64,000 nt of DNA from Rhizobium sp. SEMIA4064 (GCF_003025035.1 NZ_PYJN01000019.1:558001-622000), one strand, 5' to 3'; numbered from the stretch's first letter, positions 26,320 through 36,474 are shown. Numbers and translations are program-made. Notes: a model not told the origin generated them from the letters alone.

Positions 26320-27825
26320 TCAGAATGCGCTTGCGGCGTTTTTGTCCGGCAGTGCGGCGGTCAGAATCTGGTGTTCGTTGAAATTCGCCCGCGCCACATC
26401 GGCGGCGACCTTGCCACCACACATCACCATGATGCGGTCGGAAATGCCCATGACCTCCGGCAACTCGCTGGAGATGACAACAATCGCCATGCCGCCGGCC
26501 GCAAGCTCATAGAGGATTTCATAGATTTCCGATTTCGCTCCGACATCGATACCGCGCGTCGGCTCGTCGATGACTAGCACCTTGACGCCCTGTTCGGACA
26601 GCCAGCGGCCGAGAATGACCTTCTGCTGATTGCCGCCGGAAAGATTGATGATGTCCTGCTTGCGCGATGGCGTGCGCACGCGCAGCCTGGCGATGAATTG
26701 ATCGGCAAGGGCCGCCTCCTTGCGAGGGCTCAATATGCCGAACGGTGAGAAATGCCGCCGCGAGGAGATGGCGATATTCTCCTGGATCGAGCGCCCCTGG
26801 ATGATCCCATCGAGCTTGCGGTCTTCCGGGCAGAGCACCATGCCGGCATGGATCGCCGCCTTGGGATTGTTCGGAGCAACCGTGACCCCATCGATGGCGA
26901 CCGTACCCTGATGGCGATGATCCGCGCCGAACAACAGCCGCGCCATCTCGCTGCGGCCGGCGCCGATCAGGCCGAAGAAGCCGAGGATTTCGCCCCTGCA
27001 GACGGAGAAATTGATCGGCGTCGGAAGTCTCGATCCTGAAAGGCCCCTAACCTCCAGCCGGACAGGTCCGAGCGGCCGCTCGCGCCAGCCCCAGATATTG
27101 CTGATCTCGCGGCCGACCATTTCGGCAATGATCTGCTCGCGCGTTACTTGCTTGATGTCGGGATGGTGTGCCGCGAGCTTGCCGTCGCGCAGCACCGTCA
27201 GGCTGTCGCAGAGCCGGAAAATCTCGTCCAGCCGATGCGAGACGTAGAGAATGACGGTGCCGTTCGATTTCAGCCGCTCGATCAGCGAAAATAGGATTTC
27301 GCTCTCTCGAGAAGAGAGCGACGACGTCGGCTCGTCGAGCGCAATCACACGGGCATCGACCATGACGGCCTTGGCGATTTCCACCATCTGCCGCGCGCCG
27401 ATCGACAGCGACGACACCTTGGCCGCAGGATCGACATCGATGCCGATCTCCCTGAGCTTGGCGCGCACGGTGTCGATGAGCGTCTTGCCGTTGATGATAC
27501 CGGCTTTGGCCGGAAAGCGGCCGAGCCACAGGTTTTCGGCGACCGTCAGTTCCGGCACCAATTGCAGTTCCTGGTGGATGACGGTGACACCGGCGTGAAA
27601 GGCATCCCGCACCGAATGATAATGCTGTTCCTGACCGTCGATGGTGATCGTGCCCGCATCCGCCGCCTGATCGCCAGAAAGGATGCGGATCAGCGTCGAC
27701 TTGCCGGCGCCGTTTTCACCCATCAGCCCATGCACCGCGCCTTTGACGACCGGGAAAGTGATGTTCGACAGCGCCTGAACGCCGGGATAGCTCTTGGAAA
27801 TACCGTTGAATTCGAGAAAGGCCAT
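26320..27825 (-). CDS. araG: Sugar ABC transporter ATPase, AraG type (two nucleotide-binding domains)
   Basis: A 501-residue duplicated ATPase. The first domain has Walker A GENGAGKSTLIRILSG, signature LSIGARQMVEIAKA and Walker B VIALDEPTSSL. The second has the degenerate Walker A LIGAGRSEMARLLFGA and signature LSGGNQQKVILGRWL, as usual in monosaccharide importers where only one site is fully active. The start at MAFLEFNGISKSYPG fits the family; an ATG 14 codons upstream is less likely. It energises AraH. Confidence 0.94.
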   Translation of the reverse strand: MAFLEFNGISKSYPGVQALSNITFPVVKGAVHGLMGENGAGKSTLIRILSGDQAADAGTITIDGQEQHYHSVRDAFHAGVTVIHQELQLVPELTVAENLWLGRFPAKAGIINGKTLIDTVRAKLREIGIDVDPAAKVSSLSIGARQMVEIAKAVMVDARVIALDEPTSSLSSRESEILFSLIERLKSNGTVILYVSHRLDEIFRLCDSLTVLRDGKLAAHHPDIKQVTREQIIAEMVGREISNIWGWRERPLGPVRLEVRGLSGSRLPTPINFSVCRGEILGFFGLIGAGRSEMARLLFGADHRHQGTVAIDGVTVAPNNPKAAIHAGMVLCPEDRKLDGIIQGRSIQENIAISSRRHFSPFGILSPRKEAALADQFIARLRVRTPSRKQDIINLSGGNQQKVILGRWLSEQGVKVLVIDEPTRGIDVGAKSEIYEILYELAAGGMAIVVISSELPEVMGISDRIMVMCGGKVAADVARANFNEHQILTAALPDKNAASAF

Positions 27826-27840
27826 GTTTCTCTCGCTGGT

Positions 27841-27871
27841 AAAAGGACCCGGCGGCAAGGTTGCCACCGGG
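27841..27871 (-). terminator. Hairpin between araF and araG, probably a leaky terminator or RNA stabiliser
   Basis: On the minus strand CCCGGTGGCA-ACCT-TGCCGCCGGG (one mismatch) is followed by TCCTTTT. It lies in the 69-base araF-araG gap. Such stems after binding-protein genes usually raise binding-protein expression over that of the membrane components. Confidence 0.6.
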
Positions 27872-27894
27872 CCGTGATCATACCGGGAGGATGA

Positions 27895-28878
27895 TCATTC
27901 GATGCCGAGATCTTTGCGGACCTTCTGATAATCGCCGCGCAGCGCCAGCGAACCGGAGGTCAGCGTCAGCTTCGGCGGCTCCTTGCTGTTGGCGATCCAG
28001 TCGTACATGTTGATCGCGGTTTCGTAGCCGTGACGCTTCGGCGAGATGATAACCGTGCCGAAGAAGCCCGTCGGCTGCGGCTTCTTGAACTCGTTGATCG
28101 CCGAGTCCGCGCCGCCGATGCCGACACCGATGACGTTGGCGGCGGGAATGCCAACAGATTCCGTTGCCCGGACAGCGCCGAGCACGGCTTCGTCGTTGAG
28201 GCCGAAGGCGATCCAATATTTCACGTCGGCATGCTTGTTGAGCACGGTCGTCGCAGCATTCAGCGCTGCTTCCGTGTCGGTCTTGGCCTGCGGCGCGTCA
28301 TAGATGTTCGCGGCTGGGAAACCGGCGCCCTTCAGCACCGAGATGGCGCCTTCGACGCGATCGACGGCGGTCGGGAGCTGGTCGTAGGAAACGCGGATGG
28401 CGCCGACATTCTTCATGTCCCAGCCGCGCTTCTTGATTTCATCGACAATCGCCTGGCCGACGCTCTCGCCGATCTTGGTGGCGGAAATGCCCATATGCGG
28501 CACATCTTCCAGCGGCTTGCCGTCGGCGCTGACCAGACGGTCGTCGACGGTCATCAGCTTGAGCTGGTTGGCAGCCGCCTTGGCAACGATGCCGGGGCCG
28601 AGCTTGACATCGGGCGTGCAGATGATGAAGCCCTGCGCACCCTGGGCGCCGAGATTGTCGATCGCGGCCTGAACCTTTTCGCCATCCTGCGCGCCGATCT
28701 TAACGAGCGTGAAGCCCTTCTCCTTGGCGGCGATGTCGGCGAACTTCCATTCGTCCTGGAACCAGGGTTCTTCCGGTTGCTTGACCACGAAACCGATTTT
28801 CACATCTGCGGCGAAGGCGGAGGTGGCGGCGATGACCGCAACCGTGCCAGCCAAAATGGCTGCTTTGAAAAAGCGCAT
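27895..28878 (-). CDS. araF: Arabinose-type sugar-binding protein
   Basis: A 327-residue periplasmic protein with a clear signal peptide (MRFFKAAILAGTVAVIAATS, cut after AFA). From memory it closely tracks E. coli AraF: KIGFVVKQPEEPWFQDEWKF, GFIICTPDVKLG and ATKIGE are nearly identical blocks. That favours L-arabinose, with D-galactose or D-fucose as possible ligands. It is the first gene of araFGH, divergent from a GntR regulator and a galactonate dehydratase gene, which hints at a galactose-related sugar as the true substrate. Confidence 0.93.
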   Translation of the reverse strand: MRFFKAAILAGTVAVIAATSAFAADVKIGFVVKQPEEPWFQDEWKFADIAAKEKGFTLVKIGAQDGEKVQAAIDNLGAQGAQGFIICTPDVKLGPGIVAKAAANQLKLMTVDDRLVSADGKPLEDVPHMGISATKIGESVGQAIVDEIKKRGWDMKNVGAIRVSYDQLPTAVDRVEGAISVLKGAGFPAANIYDAPQAKTDTEAALNAATTVLNKHADVKYWIAFGLNDEAVLGAVRATESVGIPAANVIGVGIGGADSAINEFKKPQPTGFFGTVIISPKRHGYETAINMYDWIANSKEPPKLTLTSGSLALRGDYQKVRKDLGIE

Positions 28879-28943
28879 GTCTCTCTCCCAAAAATCCGAA
28901 ACGAAGAAACTGCCCTCCCTGGCAGTGCTCTTGAATTATGATA

Positions 28944-28980
28944 AATCATCATACCAGTCAATTGCCAATGTATGATGATT
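28944..28980. promoter_or_regulatory. Probable GntR operator between araF and gntR
   Basis: AATCATCATAC at 28944-28954 and its exact reverse complement GTATGATGATT at 28970-28980 are separated by 15 bases centred on CAATTG. The pair lies in the 223-base divergent promoter region of araFGH and the GntR gene and is the only strong dyad there. Confidence 0.65.
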
Positions 28981-29101
28981 ATAATAGTGTGACTTTTGGA
29001 AAGGATGACTCGCCAAACGCGCCGTCGCTTATCGCCATGCGGAATAAATTCCGCTAAGCAGAGGCTAGGCCGCGTGGGGAGAGCGACGGCGGAGAAGGCA
29101 A

Positions 29102-29869
29102 TTGGATTCGTTTGAACAGCAAGAGCACAGGCTGAACGAGGCACCGGAACGCCGTCCGCGCGTGCGCAAGAACGTTACCGCCGCGATCGCCCAGGATATC
29201 TGTTCTGAACGCTACCCTTCCGGCTCGCCTCTACCGCGCGAAAACGATCTCTGCGACATTTACGGCGTCAGCCGCACCGTCATTCGCGAATCCCTGAAGA
29301 TCCTGGAATCGAAGGGGCTCGTGCGTGGCAAGCCGCGCATCGGCACCACCGTCTGCGACAAGGACGACTGGAATATCCTCGATCAGGACGTGCTGGAATG
29401 GATGGGGCCCTATATCGTCGAATTCGATATTCTCGGCTGCATCCTCGAGGCGCGGCGCACCATTGAGCCGGTCGCCGCCGAATATGCCGCCGAGCGCGCC
29501 ACCGCCCAGGAGATTGCCGATCTCGAAAAGGCCTGGCGGCAGATGCGCGACTCAGGCGACGATCCCGAACGCTTCACCGAAGCCGACGTCATGTTCCATA
29601 CAGTGCTCTTGAACGCCAGCCACAACCAGGTGTTCCGCCGCCTGTCGAGCGCCATTCATGCCGGCCTGAAATACGCATTGCACGCCTCGAATGTCGCCGT
29701 CGACAGCCGCGACGAGGCAATCGCTGTCCATGGCGACCTGGTGGAAGCGCTGCGCCTGCGCAACCGCACTGCCGCGCGCGACTGCGCCCATCGCATGCTC
29801 GACCTTGCCGCCCGCGACCTTGGCGCCGCCGAAAAGGCGAGCGGGCGAGCGGAGAAAAACAAGACCTGA
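29102..29869 (+). CDS. GntR family regulator, FadR subfamily
   Basis: A 255-residue regulator with an N-terminal winged helix (about residues 20-85, including [21 protein letters not shown]) and an all-helical FCD domain, with His and Asp/Glu metal-ligand candidates in [16 protein letters not shown]. The start is a TTG with GGAGAAGG a few bases upstream. In E. coli the related DgoR represses galactonate catabolism genes. The neighbouring dgoD-type gene supports a sugar-acid effector. It probably controls both araFGH and dgoD. Confidence 0.9.
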   Translation: MDSFEQQEHRLNEAPERRPRVRKNVTAAIAQDICSERYPSGSPLPRENDLCDIYGVSRTVIRESLKILESKGLVRGKPRIGTTVCDKDDWNILDQDVLEWMGPYIVEFDILGCILEARRTIEPVAAEYAAERATAQEIADLEKAWRQMRDSGDDPERFTEADVMFHTVLLNASHNQVFRRLSSAIHAGLKYALHASNVAVDSRDEAIAVHGDLVEALRLRNRTAARDCAHRMLDLAARDLGAAEKASGRAEKNKT

Positions 29870-29931
29870 AACCCCGAAATCCGCGGCCTGGCGCCGCTGA
29901 TATGATCCAAAAGCCGAAACGGAAGCTTCCC

Positions 29932-31080
29932 ATGAAAATCACCAAATTGACGACCTATATCGTGCCGCCGCGCTGGATGTTCCTGAAGATCGAGACCGAC
30001 GAGGGCATCACGGGCTGGGGCGAACCAGTGGTCGAAGGCCGGGCCCTGACCGTCCAGGCCGCTGTGCACGAGCTGGAAGACTATCTGATCGGCAAGGACC
30101 CATTCCTGATCGAGGATCACTGGAACGTCATGTACCGCGCCGGCTTCTATCGCGGCGGCGCCGTCCATATGTCGGCCCTTGCCGGCATCGACCAGGCACT
30201 GTGGGATATCAAGGGCAAGGCGCTGGGTCAGCCGATCCATTCGCTCTTGGGCGGCCAGGTCCGCGACAAGATCAAGGTCTATTCCTGGATCGGCGGCGAC
30301 CGCCCTTCCGACGTCGCCAACAACGCCAAGGACGTGGTCGCCCGAGGCTTCAAGGCGATCAAGCTCAACGGCTGCGAAGAAATGCAGATCGTCGATACCT
30401 ATGACAAGGTGGAGAAGGCCGTCGAAACGATCGCCACCATCCGCGACGCGATCGGCCCCTATATCGGCATCGGCGTCGATTTCCACGGCCGCGTCCATCG
30501 TCCGATGGCCAAGGTTCTTGCCAAGGAACTCGAGCCCTACAAGCTGCTCTTCATCGAAGAGCCGGTGCTCTCCGAAAATCGCGAAGCGCTGAAGGAAATC
30601 GCCAATCATTGCTCGACGCCGATCGCGCTCGGCGAGCGGCTCTATTCGCGCTGGGACTTCAAGTCGGTTCTGTCTGACGGCTATGTCGACATCCTGCAGC
30701 CCGACCTCAGCCATGCCGGCGGCATCACCGAATGCCGCAAGATCGCGGCGATGGCGGAAGCCTATGACGTGGCACTGGCACCGCATTGCCCGCTCGGCCC
30801 CATCGCGCTTGCCGCCTGCCTACAGGTCGACGCCGTCAGCTACAACGCCTTCATCCAGGAACAGAGCCTCGGCATCCACTACAACAAGGGCAACGATATC
30901 CTCGACTACATCTCCAACAAGGAGGTCTTCAAATATGCCGACGGTTTCGTCAGCATCCCACAAGGCCCCGGCCTCGGCGTGGAAGTGGACGAAGCCTACG
31001 TCATCGAACGCGCCAAGGAAGGCCATCGCTGGCGCAACCCGGTCTGGCGCCATGAAGATGGCAGCGTAGCCGAGTGGTAA
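29932..31080 (+). CDS. dgoD: D-galactonate dehydratase
   Basis: A 382-residue enzyme of the enolase superfamily, mandelate racemase branch. Visible residues are Asp and His in GVDFHGRVH (first metal ligand and catalytic His), Glu in FIEEPV and ALGERLYSR (metal ligands), and His in [10 protein letters not shown]. This pattern is that of DgoD, which turns D-galactonate into 2-keto-3-deoxy-D-galactonate. The ATG at 29932 has GGAAG upstream; the frame opens ten codons earlier. It lies downstream of the GntR gene. The later steps, dgoK and dgoA, are not in this window. Confidence 0.92.
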   Translation: MKITKLTTYIVPPRWMFLKIETDEGITGWGEPVVEGRALTVQAAVHELEDYLIGKDPFLIEDHWNVMYRAGFYRGGAVHMSALAGIDQALWDIKGKALGQPIHSLLGGQVRDKIKVYSWIGGDRPSDVANNAKDVVARGFKAIKLNGCEEMQIVDTYDKVEKAVETIATIRDAIGPYIGIGVDFHGRVHRPMAKVLAKELEPYKLLFIEEPVLSENREALKEIANHCSTPIALGERLYSRWDFKSVLSDGYVDILQPDLSHAGGITECRKIAAMAEAYDVALAPHCPLGPIALAACLQVDAVSYNAFIQEQSLGIHYNKGNDILDYISNKEVFKYADGFVSIPQGPGLGVEVDEAYVIERAKEGHRWRNPVWRHEDGSVAEW

Positions 31081-31148
31081 GCAACTGCTAGCCTTCCAGA
31101 GAAGGGGGGCGGAGGAAGCGAATTTTGAATATGCCGCACCTCTGATAT

Positions 31149-31336
31149 CCCCCTTTGTCCCTTTCGGGACATCTCCCCCACAAGGGGGGGGAGATTGGTA
31201 ACTCGCAGTATCTCTTCGCCTCAAACGAACACAGAACCTGCAGCAACTGAGGTTTGTTGTTTTAACGAGGGAGAGCCAAATTCTCCCAACGATCCCCCCC
31301 CTTGTGGGGGAGATGTCCCGAAAGGGACAGAGGGGG
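31149..31336. repeat. Palindromic intergenic repeat with CCCTTTGTCCCTTTCGGGAC arms
   Basis: The left arm (about 31149-31197) and right arm (about 31291-31336) are near-perfect reverse complements, each with internal hairpins GTCCCTTTCGGGAC and CCCCCACAAGGGGGG-like cores. It fills the 302-base gap between the convergent dgoD and GMC genes and could serve as a two-way terminator. It is a different family from the repeats at 17677 and 38304. Confidence 0.78.
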
Positions 31337-31382
31337 GTACCGCACTCCCGCGCAAACTCTAAACTCTGCCAGTAGCGCTCTG

Positions 31383-33038
31383 TCAGCGCACATCCGCCCG
31401 CGCTCGCGGCCGCGTATCATTCCTTTCCCAGGAGAAAATCGCCGGCGGTAACGGATCGCGGTTGCGGATGATATCCGCGCCCTTCTCGCCAACCATGATC
31501 GTCGGGCCGTTGGTGTTGCAGGAAGGCACGCGCGGCATAACGGAACTGTCGCACACCCGCAGACCTTCCAACCCCCGCACCTTCAGCTCGAGATCGACGA
31601 CCGCCATGGCGTCCGTGCCCATCTTGCAGGTGCCGACAGGATGATGGTCGGTCTTGGCGTTGGCGCAGCCATAGTCGAATAATTGTTCTTCCGTCTTCAG
31701 TTTGCCGCCCGGCAGCCGCTCCGCCAGCACGAAGGGTTTCAGCGCATCCTGGCTCATGATTTCGCGAGCGATCCGCAACCCTTCCAGTGACATCTTCACG
31801 TCATGCGGATCGCTCCAATAGTTCGGATCAATCAGCGGCGCGGCCGCTGGATCGGACGAGGAGAGCCGCACCGTGCCACGCGAGCGTGGGTGCAAATAGG
31901 CGGAATTCAATGTCACCCCGGCATTCTTCAGCCGCGCGACACCGGCCTCGATGCCGGAGCCGAGGCCAAGATGGAACTGGATATCCGGCGAACGGGCATC
32001 GGGATCTGCATACCAGAAGCCGCCGGTCTCGAAGAGTGACGAGGCGACGGGACCGGAGCGGAAGAGCAGATATTGCAGACCGGCCCAGAGCGTACGATGC
32101 AGCTTGGCGACATTGTCATAGGTATGGTCGCCGGTGCATTCCGAAATGACGAAAAGATCGAGGTGGTCCTGCAGATTGCCGCCGACGCCGCGAAGATCAT
32201 GCGCCACTGGCACACCGACCGAGGTTAGATGATCAGCCGGGCCGATGCCTGACTGCAGCAGCAGTTTTGGCGAGCCGATGGCGCCGGAGGAAACCAGCAC
32301 TTCCCGCTCGGCACTGATAATCTCGACGCCCTTATCCGTCGTCACTTCGACGCCGACAGCCCGGCGGCCTTCGAGCACGATCCGCGTCACCCGCGCACCG
32401 GTGCGGATCGTCAGGTTCTTCCGATCCTTGATCGGTGACAGATAGGCCAGCGAGGCCGACGAGCGGCGACGATTGCGCTGCGTCAACTGATAAAAGCCGA
32501 CGCCCGCCTGCTGTCTGCCGTTGAAATCGTGGTTATAGGGGATGCCGAGTTCCTGGCCGGCGCGGATATAGGCGTCGCAGATCGGCAGCGCCGACACCGG
32601 CATGGAAACGCCAAGCGGCCCGCCATAGGAATGATAGTCATCGGCAAAACGCTGATTGTCCTCGGCCCGTTTGAAGTAAGGTAATACGCTGCGATAGTCC
32701 CAGCCCTCGCAGCCATCCTCGCGTGCCCAGAGATCGTAGTCGGCGGCATTGCCGCGCGTATAAAGCTGCGCATTGATCGAGGAACCGCCACCGATCACCT
32801 TGGCCTGCGTATAGCGCAGCACGCGGCCTTTCATATGCTTTTGCGGAACCGTCTCCCACCCCCAGCTCGCCACGCCCTTGGTCATCTTGGCAAAGCCGGC
32901 CGGCATATGGAACAAGGGATTCCAGTCACCGCCGCCGGCTTCCAGCAACAGGACTTTCACCGAAGGGTCCTCGCTTAGGCGATTGGCGAGCACGCAACCC
33001 GCGGGTCCGGCGCCGGTGATGATGTAGTCGTAGGTCAT
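31383..33038 (-). CDS. GMC family FAD oxidoreductase (choline dehydrogenase-like)
   Basis: A 551-residue flavoprotein. The N-terminal FAD loop ITGAGPAGCVLANRL, GMC signature 1 (GGGSSINAQLYTRGNAADY) and signature 2 (GAIGSPKLLLQSGIGP) are complete. The catalytic pair is His in DHHPVGTCKMG and Asn in NTNGPT. The family oxidises alcohols or sugar hydroxyls. Lacking a signal peptide, it should be cytoplasmic. It is the last gene of the sugar-importer operon, 32 bases after the SDR gene. The substrate is unknown; choline is unlikely since no bet genes are near. Confidence 0.88.
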   Translation of the reverse strand: MTYDYIITGAGPAGCVLANRLSEDPSVKVLLLEAGGGDWNPLFHMPAGFAKMTKGVASWGWETVPQKHMKGRVLRYTQAKVIGGGSSINAQLYTRGNAADYDLWAREDGCEGWDYRSVLPYFKRAEDNQRFADDYHSYGGPLGVSMPVSALPICDAYIRAGQELGIPYNHDFNGRQQAGVGFYQLTQRNRRRSSASLAYLSPIKDRKNLTIRTGARVTRIVLEGRRAVGVEVTTDKGVEIISAEREVLVSSGAIGSPKLLLQSGIGPADHLTSVGVPVAHDLRGVGGNLQDHLDLFVISECTGDHTYDNVAKLHRTLWAGLQYLLFRSGPVASSLFETGGFWYADPDARSPDIQFHLGLGSGIEAGVARLKNAGVTLNSAYLHPRSRGTVRLSSSDPAAAPLIDPNYWSDPHDVKMSLEGLRIAREIMSQDALKPFVLAERLPGGKLKTEEQLFDYGCANAKTDHHPVGTCKMGTDAMAVVDLELKVRGLEGLRVCDSSVMPRVPSCNTNGPTIMVGEKGADIIRNRDPLPPAIFSWERNDTRPRARADVR

Positions 33039-33070
33039 TTCCAGTCCTCAAATTTATGATGGACCGCGGC

Positions 33071-33841
33071 TCACAACCGCCCGATCCCCAGCCCACCATC
33101 CGCGGGGATTACCGACCCCGTGGCAAAGCCAAAACCGCCTTTGGCAAGCGCTGCGACGATGCTGCCGACATCGCCCGTCTCGCCCCAGCGTCTCATCGGC
33201 ACGAGACCCCCGTCGATCAATGCGTCATATTTCTCCGACACCTGCGCCGTCATGTCGGTGCGGATGATGCCGGGGCGAACTTCGAAGACGGCAATGCCGG
33301 TCTTCGCCAGCCGCAGCGCCAACCCCTGCGAAAAGGCCGAAAGGCCGGCCTTGCTGATGCAGTAATCCAGCCGCTCCGGCGAGCTCAGCGCTGCCGAGAC
33401 CGAGGTGATGTTGATCACCGAACGCGGCGTCGGCGATGTCTTCGCCACCAGCATCGAACGAACGACGGCCTGGGTGAAAAACACCGTACCGCGCAGATTG
33501 ACGTCGATGATCCGGTCGAAATTTTCCGGCGCCAAATCCAGGAAATCGCCGCGCACGACGGGGCCGATGCCGGCATTGTTGACCAGGCAATCGATCTCGC
33601 CCAAAGCCGCCCGGATCGCCTCGACGGTTGCTGCGTGTCCCGAGAGCTCGGCAAGATCGGACCGTAGATAGATCGCCCGCCCGCCGCTTGCCTTCAATTC
33701 CACGAGCTCCGCCAGCGGCGGCTCGGTCTCGATACCGGTGATCGCCAGATCGAAACCACACCCGGCCAGTGCCTGCGCGATACCGAAACCGATCCCCTTG
33801 CGGCCGCCGGTAACGACGGCGACCGGGCGCCTTGCCTTCAT
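33071..33841 (-). CDS. SDR family oxidoreductase (3-ketoacyl-ACP reductase-like)
   Basis: A 256-residue short-chain dehydrogenase with the cofactor motif TGGRKGIGFGIA, the NNAGIG segment, and a catalytic Ser in INITSVSAAL followed by YCISK (Tyr-x3-Lys). It ends with the usual GGLGIG tail. The start at MKARRPVAVV overlaps the stop of the upstream GMC gene (ATGA), so it is translationally coupled. In this operon it probably acts on a sugar or polyol rather than a fatty acid. Confidence 0.88.
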   Translation of the reverse strand: MKARRPVAVVTGGRKGIGFGIAQALAGCGFDLAITGIETEPPLAELVELKASGGRAIYLRSDLAELSGHAATVEAIRAALGEIDCLVNNAGIGPVVRGDFLDLAPENFDRIIDVNLRGTVFFTQAVVRSMLVAKTSPTPRSVINITSVSAALSSPERLDYCISKAGLSAFSQGLALRLAKTGIAVFEVRPGIIRTDMTAQVSEKYDALIDGGLVPMRRWGETGDVGSIVAALAKGGFGFATGSVIPADGGLGIGRL

Positions 33842-35355
33842 GACCGAAGCTCCTCCCGCACGATATGGTCCGCGACGCGCAGCGCTTGAGCAGCCACCGT
33901 CAACGCCGGATTCACCGCCGCAGACGTCGGCAGGAAGCTGGCGTCGACAACGAAAAGATTGGGGTGATCGAAGGCGCGGCAATAGACATCGAGCGGCGCG
34001 CTTGAGCCGTCAGTGCCGATCTTGACCGTGCCGCATTGATGCGACGGCGTGCGCTTGTCGAACGGACGGGATAGAACGATCGGGAAACCGGCCTTGCGCA
34101 GCACACCCTTCAGCTTCTTCACCAGATCGAGATGCGCCTGCCAATTGGTGCGCACCCATTGCAGCACGATACGGTCGCCTTCGACCATGATCCGGCTTTC
34201 CGGCGACGGCAGATCCTCGCTCATGGCGTAGAAATCGATGGCATGCGCGGAAAGCCTGTTCAGCAGCCATTCCGGCACGGTCGGCATATTAGCCTTGAGG
34301 ATCGTGCCGGAAACACGCCCCAAAAGCTGCACATTGCCAAGCGGCGGCCCGCCTTCACCATCCGAGAGATAGAAATCGTTGAAGCCGAAGGTCTTCTGAT
34401 AGATGGAATCGTTGCGATACCAGGGCGAAATCGCCAGCAAGGCCGAGGAATTGTGGTTCATGAAGTTGCGGCCGACCTGATCCGAGCGATTGGCAAGCCC
34501 GCGCGGATTGGCATCATCAGCCGATCTCAGCAGTAGCACCGCCGACTGCACAGCCCCGGCCGCAAGGATCACCAGCTTCGGCCGCACGACATGCGCCTCC
34601 CCATAGGCGGAATAATGCACGGCGGCGATCATCCGGCCATCAGCGGCGGCCTGAAGCCGCGTGACGCGCGCGCCGGTCTTCAGCTTGACGTTCGGATATT
34701 GCAGAGCCTTGGCAAGCGCCACCGTCTCGGCATCCATCTTGCCATCGGCGCTATGGGGATGCGCATCCCAGGGCGTACGGCCCTTGGCAAGCCATTTATC
34801 GATATCGACGCCGAGCGGGAGCGGATGCGGATGCATGCCGTTTTGCTTCAGCCGCTTGCGGACACTGGCGATCGCCGGCTCATCGGGAACGGGTGGAAAC
34901 GGATAGGGGCGCGAATGCGGTGGTTCCCACGGGTCGTCGCCGAGGCTGCCGCGCACCTGGTAGAGCTGTTCCGCCTCGCTATACCAGGGTTCCAGCTCCT
35001 CATAGGGAAAGGGCCAGGCCGGTGATACGCCATCCAGATGCCGCATCTCCTCGAAATCCTCGCGCCGGTAACGGATCAGCACTGCGCCATAGAATTTCGA
35101 ATTGCCGCCGACATTGTAGTAGTTGCCGGGATTGAACCCCTTGCCGCCCTTCTCGTACCACGTCTCCTTCGGGCGGAAATGGCCGCGCACAAAGATCGCC
35201 CGCTGGTCGCGGTTTTCCGGCCGATCCTCCAGTCTCTCGCCGGCCTCGAGGATCAATATATTGGCGCCCGAGGCGCCAAGGCCGGAAGCAATGGTCGAGC
35301 CGCCAATTCCCGAGCCGATGATGACGATATCCGGTTCTTCCATGCGGCCGCTCAT
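33838..35355 (-). CDS. GMC family FAD oxidoreductase, second paralogue
   Basis: A 505-residue flavoprotein with FAD loop VIIGSGIGGSTIASGL, a conserved GGNSKFYGAVLIRYR segment in place of GMC signature 1, and C-terminal HQCGT and NPALT motifs supplying the catalytic His and Asn. It belongs to a GMC branch distinct from the one at 31383-33038, closer to bacterial glucose- or glucoside-type oxidoreductases. The start at 35355 overlaps the ATPase stop (ATGA); ATG 35343 is an alternative. No gluconate-dehydrogenase-type small subunit or cytochrome gene accompanies it, so its electron acceptor is unknown. Confidence 0.85.
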   Translation of the reverse strand: MSGRMEEPDIVIIGSGIGGSTIASGLGASGANILILEAGERLEDRPENRDQRAIFVRGHFRPKETWYEKGGKGFNPGNYYNVGGNSKFYGAVLIRYRREDFEEMRHLDGVSPAWPFPYEELEPWYSEAEQLYQVRGSLGDDPWEPPHSRPYPFPPVPDEPAIASVRKRLKQNGMHPHPLPLGVDIDKWLAKGRTPWDAHPHSADGKMDAETVALAKALQYPNVKLKTGARVTRLQAAADGRMIAAVHYSAYGEAHVVRPKLVILAAGAVQSAVLLLRSADDANPRGLANRSDQVGRNFMNHNSSALLAISPWYRNDSIYQKTFGFNDFYLSDGEGGPPLGNVQLLGRVSGTILKANMPTVPEWLLNRLSAHAIDFYAMSEDLPSPESRIMVEGDRIVLQWVRTNWQAHLDLVKKLKGVLRKAGFPIVLSRPFDKRTPSHQCGTVKIGTDGSSAPLDVYCRAFDHPNLFVVDASFLPTSAAVNPALTVAAQALRVADHIVREELRS

Positions 35356-36470
35356 CCAATCCGAATTTGGCTCTGCGGATCGAAGAACACCGCCTTGTCG
35401 AGATTGAAGGCAAGCCGCGTCGTCTGGCCGGCAGCGATACGGGCGTCGGCGCGCAGCCGCGCCACCACGGATTTGCCGCCGAGGCGGACGATCGCGAAAG
35501 TATCCGAACCCGCTGGCTCGACCACCTCGATCAGGCAATCACCCTCGGCGAGCGAATGGGCATTGCGGTCTGCACCGTCAAGGTCGGTCAGCGCCTCCGG
35601 CCGGATGCCGAAGATCACATCCTTGCCGGCATGGGCGCCGAGAGCAGCGCCGCTCCCGTTGACGGGCAACTTCAAGGGCGCGGCACCGTTCGGCCGATCT
35701 AGCGACACCTGCAATCCCGTCGGCCCGCTCTCGACCGTCGCAGTCAGCAGGTTCATGGCGGGCGAGCCCATGAAGTCCGCGACGAACATATTGGCAGGAT
35801 GATTGTAGATTTCCGCCGGCGTGCCGAATTGCTGCAGGACGCCATCCTTCAGCACAGCGATTTTCGTCGCTAGCGTCATCGCCTCGATCTGGTCATGCGT
35901 AACGTAGACGATCGTCGTCTTCATGCGCTGGTGCAGGCGCTTGATCTCGGTGCGCATGTCGACGCGCAGCTTGGCGTCGAGGTTGGAGAGCGGCTCGTCG
36001 AACAGAAAGACCTGCGGATCGCGCACCAGCGCCCGGCCCATGGCGACACGCTGGCGCTGGCCGCCGGAAAGCTGGCTCGGCTTGCGGTCGAGCAGGTGGC
36101 CGATCTGCAGCATGTCGGCCACTTGCTTGATCGCCTTCTCGCGCTCCTCCTTTGGAACTTTGCGGATTTCCATGCCGAAGGCGATGTTGCCGGCAACCGT
36201 CATGTTCGGATAGAGCGCATAGGATTGGAACACCATGGCAATGTCGCGCTGAGACGGCGGCAGGCCGTTGACCGAACGGCCGGCAATGGCGATGTCGCCC
36301 GAGGTGATCGGCTCCAGCCCGGCAATGGTGTTGAGCAGGGTGGACTTGCCGCAGCCGGATGGGCCGACGAGCACAAGAAACCCGCCCTTTTCGATCTCGA
36401 TATTGATGTCCTTCAGGATTTCGAGCGATCCATAGGACTTGCGCAGATTGGTGATTTTCAGGAAGGACAT
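35352..36470 (-). CDS. Sugar ABC transporter ATPase, MalK/UgpC type
   Basis: A 372-residue ATPase with Walker A GPSGCGKSTLLNTIAG, signature LSGGQRQRVAMGRAL, Walker B VFLFDEPLSNLDAKL and the C-terminal TOBE region typical of the MalK (CUT1) group, often involved in regulation. It is four bases after the second permease and overlaps the first GMC gene. It energises import by the two permeases upstream. Confidence 0.94.
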   Translation of the reverse strand: MSFLKITNLRKSYGSLEILKDINIEIEKGGFLVLVGPSGCGKSTLLNTIAGLEPITSGDIAIAGRSVNGLPPSQRDIAMVFQSYALYPNMTVAGNIAFGMEIRKVPKEEREKAIKQVADMLQIGHLLDRKPSQLSGGQRQRVAMGRALVRDPQVFLFDEPLSNLDAKLRVDMRTEIKRLHQRMKTTIVYVTHDQIEAMTLATKIAVLKDGVLQQFGTPAEIYNHPANMFVADFMGSPAMNLLTATVESGPTGLQVSLDRPNGAAPLKLPVNGSGAALGAHAGKDVIFGIRPEALTDLDGADRNAHSLAEGDCLIEVVEPAGSDTFAIVRLGGKSVVARLRADARIAAGQTTRLAFNLDKAVFFDPQSQIRIG

Positions 36471-36474
36471 GGTC

